A program made the translations under genes and the position numbers. A DNA stretch of 64,000 bases from JAKPQE01 sp041397845 (GTDB lineage Bacteria; Pseudomonadota; Alphaproteobacteria; Rhizobiales; JAKPQE01), in contig JAWKVW010000012.1 of NCBI GenBank assembly GCA_041397845.1, positions 1 to 64,000 on the forward strand. Reading direction: 5' to 3'. The stretch's first letter is position 1. Each line of letters opens with the position of its first letter. A model generated the notes under the pieces. The model searched no databases and was not told the origin of the DNA. It was given only the letters and a program-made list of their open reading frames with translations. Positions 60,487 through 64,000 of the stretch are shown here, in pieces.

Positions 60487-61251
60487 ATGAACCGTCGTCG
60501 CCGCATCTACGAGGGCAAGGCCAAAATTCTCTACGAGGGCCCCGAACCCGGTACGCTTATTCAGCATTTCAAAGACGATGCGACGGCGTTCAACAACAAG
60601 AAACATCAGATCGTCGACGGCAAGGGCGTGCTGAACAACCGTATTTCCGAATACGTGTTCACCCACCTCAATGCGATGGGCATTCCGACGCACTTCATCC
60701 GTCGGCTGAACATGCGCGAGCAGTTGATTCGCGAAGTCGAGATCGTGCCGCTCGAGGTGGTGGTGCGAAACGTCGCAGCCGGCTCGCTGTCGCAGCGTCT
60801 CGGCATCGAGGAAGGCACGATCCTGCCGCGCTCGATCATCGAGTTCTATTACAAGAGCGACGAGCTCGGCGACCCGATGGTCTCGGAAGAGCACATCACG
60901 GCCTTCGGCTGGGCGACGCCGCAGGAGATCGACGACATCATGGCGCTGGCCATCCGGGTCAACGACTTCCTGTCCGGTCTCTTCCTTGGCGTCGGCATCC
61001 GTCTCGTCGACTTCAAGATGGAATGCGGGCGGCTCTGGGAAGGCGACATGATGCGCATTGTCGTTGCCGACGAGATCAGCCCCGACTCATGCCGCCTGTG
61101 GGACATGTCGAGCAACGAGAAGCTCGACAAGGACCGGTTCCGCCGCGACATGGGCGGCCTTGTCGAAGCCTATCAGGAAGTGGCGCGCCGACTCGGGATT
61201 CTGGTGGAAAACGAGACCCCGGCCAATGGCGGGCCGCGGCTGGTGCAATAA
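60487..61251 (+). CDS. purC: SAICAR synthetase
   Basis: A 254-residue enzyme of purine synthesis step 7. MNRRRRIYEGKAKILYEGPE is the usual alphaproteobacterial start. EIVPLEVVVRNVAAGSLSQR and LVDFKMECGR with DEISPDSCRLWDM carry the nucleotide and substrate sites. It heads the purC-S-(small protein)-Q group. Confidence 0.96.
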   Translation: MNRRRRIYEGKAKILYEGPEPGTLIQHFKDDATAFNNKKHQIVDGKGVLNNRISEYVFTHLNAMGIPTHFIRRLNMREQLIREVEIVPLEVVVRNVAAGSLSQRLGIEEGTILPRSIIEFYYKSDELGDPMVSEEHITAFGWATPQEIDDIMALAIRVNDFLSGLFLGVGIRLVDFKMECGRLWEGDMMRIVVADEISPDSCRLWDMSSNEKLDKDRFRRDMGGLVEAYQEVARRLGILVENETPANGGPRLVQ

Positions 61252-61325
61252 GTCATCTTGCGAGACGGACGAACGCCGGGTATCTCCCCGGCGTTCCGCT
61301 TTTACCGACCGACGAGGACACACCC

Positions 61326-61565
61326 ATGAAGGCGCGCGTGACGATCACCCTGAAGAACGGCGTTCTCGACCCGCAGGGCAAGGCGATCGAGGGTGCGCTC
61401 GGGGCGCTCGGGTTTTCCGGCGTCGGCGCGGTCCGCCAGGGCAAGATCATCGACCTGGAACTTGGCGAGGCCAACCGCGAGCAGGCGATGGCGACCATCG
61501 ACGAGATGTGCCGCAAGCTGCTCGCCAATACCGTCATCGAGAACTATTCGATCGAGATCGCCTGA
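61326..61565 (+). CDS. purS: Phosphoribosylformylglycinamidine synthase subunit PurS
   Basis: A 79-residue small subunit (MKARVTITLKNGVLDPQGKA) that bridges PurQ and PurL in FGAM synthase. VRQGKIIDLELGE and MCRKLLANTVIENYSIEI are typical of PurS. Confidence 0.95.
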   Translation: MKARVTITLKNGVLDPQGKAIEGALGALGFSGVGAVRQGKIIDLELGEANREQAMATIDEMCRKLLANTVIENYSIEIA

Positions 61566-61574
61566 GGCCGGCCG

Positions 61575-61712
61575 ATGGAACGCTCGCCAGAGGCTGTTGC
61601 CCGGCACCGCGAAGAAACCGCCAAGGCGCTGAAGTTCATGGCGATCAAGGCGGCTGTCTTCATCGGCATTCCGGTCATTGCCTCGGTCATCGCGGTCATC
61701 GTGCTCCTTTGA
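61575..61712 (+). CDS. PurS/PurQ-associated small membrane protein
   Basis: A 45-residue protein, ATG 61575 to TGA 61712, beginning MERSPEAVARHREETAKALK with a single membrane helix at the end (AAVFIGIPVIASVIAVIVLL). It sits 9 bases behind purS and 13 before purQ. Small membrane proteins at just this place are known from other alphaproteobacteria. It may tether FGAM synthase to the membrane; this role is speculation. Confidence 0.85.
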   Translation: MERSPEAVARHREETAKALKFMAIKAAVFIGIPVIASVIAVIVLL

Positions 61713-61725
61713 GAAGGTGGGGTCC

Positions 61726-62418
<693 letters not shown>

Positions 62419-62521
62419 GGCCGGCAGAAGCCGGTTCTTGCCGGCGGCAAATCGCGCACCAGTTTCCGGGGCAACGCCAGCAGCTCCTTCGGCGTTGATC
62501 GGGAAATTCGTGGAGGCGCCG

Positions 62522-63952
62522 ATGACTTCCCCTGCCCTCGTCTGGCTGCGCAATGACCTGCGCCTCGCCGACAATCCGGCGCTGTCCGAGGCGGTTGCCA
62601 GCGGCCGGCCGATCATCGTCCTCTACGTTCTGGAAGAATCCGGCGGGCCGCGTCCCCCTGGCGCGGCGGCGCGCTGGTGGCTGCACCATTCGCTCGTGGC
62701 GCTCGGCCGGGATCTCGCAGCCTTCGGCGTGCCGCTGGTGCTGCGTCGCGGCGCGGCGCGGGTTCAAGTGCCGCACGTCGCGGCGGACTGTGGCGCTGCG
62801 GCCGTTTACTGGAACCTGCGGTATGAGCCGGGCGGTGCGGCGGCGGACGCTGACATTCGCGCCGAACTTCAGGCGGCTGGCCGCAGCGTCGAGAGCGGGC
62901 TTGCAAACCTTCTTGCCTCACCACATGAGGTCGCCACAGGCGCGGGACGGTCGTTCCGCGTCTACACGCCCTTCGCCAAAGCGCTACGGGCTCGTGGAAC
63001 ACCCCGCCACCCGCTGCCGATCCCGCCGCTGTCGCGCGCTGGCGGGGCTGTCGCGCCGGAAAGCGATGGTCTGGAAGACTGGTCTCTTTTGCCGACTAAG
63101 CCGAATTGGGCAAAAGATTTTGCCGGCGAATGGAATCCCGGGGAGCCCGGCGCAAATCTTCGACTTGACACGTTCGTCGAGGGCGGCCTGCGGGACTATC
63201 GCGACGGCCGGGATTTTCCAGCATTGGCGGCCGTGTCCAGGCTTTCGCCAGCGTTGCGTTTCGGCGAGATAAGCCCCTATCAGAGTTGGCATTCCGTCGG
63301 CCTGGCAGCGGCCGCGGATGGACGTCTCGACGGGAGCGCAGAGAAGTTCCTTTCAGAGATCCTGTGGCGGGAATTCTCGTGGCATCTGCTGGCAAACGAG
63401 CTTGATATTTCGACGGCGAATATCCAGCGCAAATTCGACTCGTTTCCATGGCGATATGATGCAGACGATCTCGTTCGCTGGCAGCAGGGACGGACCGGCT
63501 ATCCGTTGGTCGATGCCGGCATGCGGGAACTCTGGCACACCGGCGCAATGCATAACCGGGTGCGGATGGTGGCGGCGTCGTTCCTCGTCAAGCATCTGAT
63601 GATTGACTGGCGCGAGGGCGAGCGCTGGTTCTGGGATACGCTCGTCGATGCGGACGAGGCGAGCAATCCGGCCAACTGGCAATGGGTGGCGGGTACCGGC
63701 GCCGATGCCGCGCCCTATTTCCGGATCTTCAATCCGACGCTGCAGCGGGAGAAGTTCGATCCCGACGGGCGGTATGTCCGGCGCTGGGTGCCGGAATGGT
63801 CGCCAGAATGCGTTGCCGGAAAAGGCCGCAGATCCGCGCCGCTTCTTGCCGAGCTTGAAGGTGGGCAATACCCGGCGCCGGTCGTCGACCACGACATGGC
63901 GCGGCGGCGGGCGCTCGATGCGCTGGCGGGACTTCGACCTGGCGAGGGCTAG
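62522..63952 (+). CDS. phrB: Deoxyribodipyrimidine photolyase (class I CPD)
   Basis: A 476-residue DNA photolyase. The N-terminal domain (LVWLRNDLRLADNPALSEAV) would hold the antenna, and the C-terminal FAD-binding domain shows WREFSWHLL, GRTGYPLVDAGMRELWHTGA and MHNRVRMVAASFLVKHLMID. The FAD/electron-path Trp residues are in NPANWQWVAGTGADAAPYFR. It repairs UV dimers using light. The start at ATG 62522 gives the usual beginning. Confidence 0.93.
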   Translation: MTSPALVWLRNDLRLADNPALSEAVASGRPIIVLYVLEESGGPRPPGAAARWWLHHSLVALGRDLAAFGVPLVLRRGAARVQVPHVAADCGAAAVYWNLRYEPGGAAADADIRAELQAAGRSVESGLANLLASPHEVATGAGRSFRVYTPFAKALRARGTPRHPLPIPPLSRAGGAVAPESDGLEDWSLLPTKPNWAKDFAGEWNPGEPGANLRLDTFVEGGLRDYRDGRDFPALAAVSRLSPALRFGEISPYQSWHSVGLAAAADGRLDGSAEKFLSEILWREFSWHLLANELDISTANIQRKFDSFPWRYDADDLVRWQQGRTGYPLVDAGMRELWHTGAMHNRVRMVAASFLVKHLMIDWREGERWFWDTLVDADEASNPANWQWVAGTGADAAPYFRIFNPTLQREKFDPDGRYVRRWVPEWSPECVAGKGRRSAPLLAELEGGQYPAPVVDHDMARRRALDALAGLRPGEG

Positions 63953-64000
63953 ACGGGCTGCGCGTCGCCGCTGGCGATGACGACGAGGCAGGTGCAACCG
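63949..64000 (-). CDS. C-terminal end of a gene running in from the right edge
   Basis: One minus-strand frame ends at a TAG (63949-63951) overlapping the photolyase stop and reads GCTCLVVIASGDAQPV. Its composition is protein-like but only 16 residues are visible. Convergent overlap of two genes by a few bases is plausible; it may also be chance. Confidence 0.3.
   Translation of the reverse strand, partial: GCTCLVVIASGDAQPV

Overview
The window is GC-rich DNA from an alphaproteobacterium, most likely of the order Hyphomicrobiales (Rhizobiales). The grounds are the divergently arranged DUF1476 (ATP-synthase zeta) and purC genes, the purS / small membrane protein / purQ run, an RlpA-SPOR lipoprotein, and general codon and protein style. 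I cannot name a genus.

Layout. (1) 0-8.8 kb: cell-wall genes (D-Ala-D-Ala carboxypeptidase, RlpA), a tRNA-Ser(TGA) followed by a badly frameshifted two-gene accessory module, an ABC-F ATPase, and a benzoylformate-decarboxylase-like ThDP enzyme divergent from an Lrp-family regulator. (2) 8.9-31.4 kb: a complete-looking but unusual type III secretion (T3SS) locus. The core runs on the minus strand: two unknown genes, a NarL-type response regulator, a SctC fragment with N-domains only, YscE-like and needle-like small genes, sctD, yscX-like, yscY-like, sctV, then a second unit with two small genes and sctI-J-K-L-N-O-Q-R-S-T-U. The core is bracketed by two copies of a two-gene module: a glycine-rich, harpin-like protein with RTX repeats, plus a roughly 300-residue protein of unknown family. 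A recurring CTACG(T/C)A-type box lies in the upstream gap of every one of these units. (3) 31.5-45.3 kb: a phenol / catechol meta-cleavage cluster on the minus strand (multicomponent phenol hydroxylase, ferredoxin, catechol 2,3-dioxygenase, HMS dehydrogenase, hydratase, decarboxylase, tautomerase, SDR, LysR regulator, acetaldehyde dehydrogenase, aldolase). LysR-type boxes (ATAC-N7-GTAT, paired at 22 bp) precede three units. (4) 45.6-49.5 kb: DUF454 protein, ModE with two operator palindromes, and a frameshifted modABC. (5) 49.7-55.9 kb: HxlR regulator with tandem operators, quinone-reductase-like dehydrogenase and an unassigned operon (two VOC proteins, HAD, cupin, acetyltransferase, 2OG-Fe(II) oxygenase). 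(6) 56-64 kb: housekeeping genes purB, DUF1476, purC, purS, purQ and a photolyase.

The T3SS is the most interesting system. It has the Ysc-type X-Y-V order, but the secretin is reduced to its N-terminal domains, the SctU autocleavage motif NPTH is replaced by IGTD, and no SctP, gatekeeper or classical translocator is visible. The flanking RTX/harpin-like proteins are the best candidates for its secreted substrates.

A caution for all readers: many genes carry single-base indels in GC-rich runs, including the tRNA and conserved enzymes. Most of the broken genes here are therefore probably assembly errors rather than true pseudogenes.
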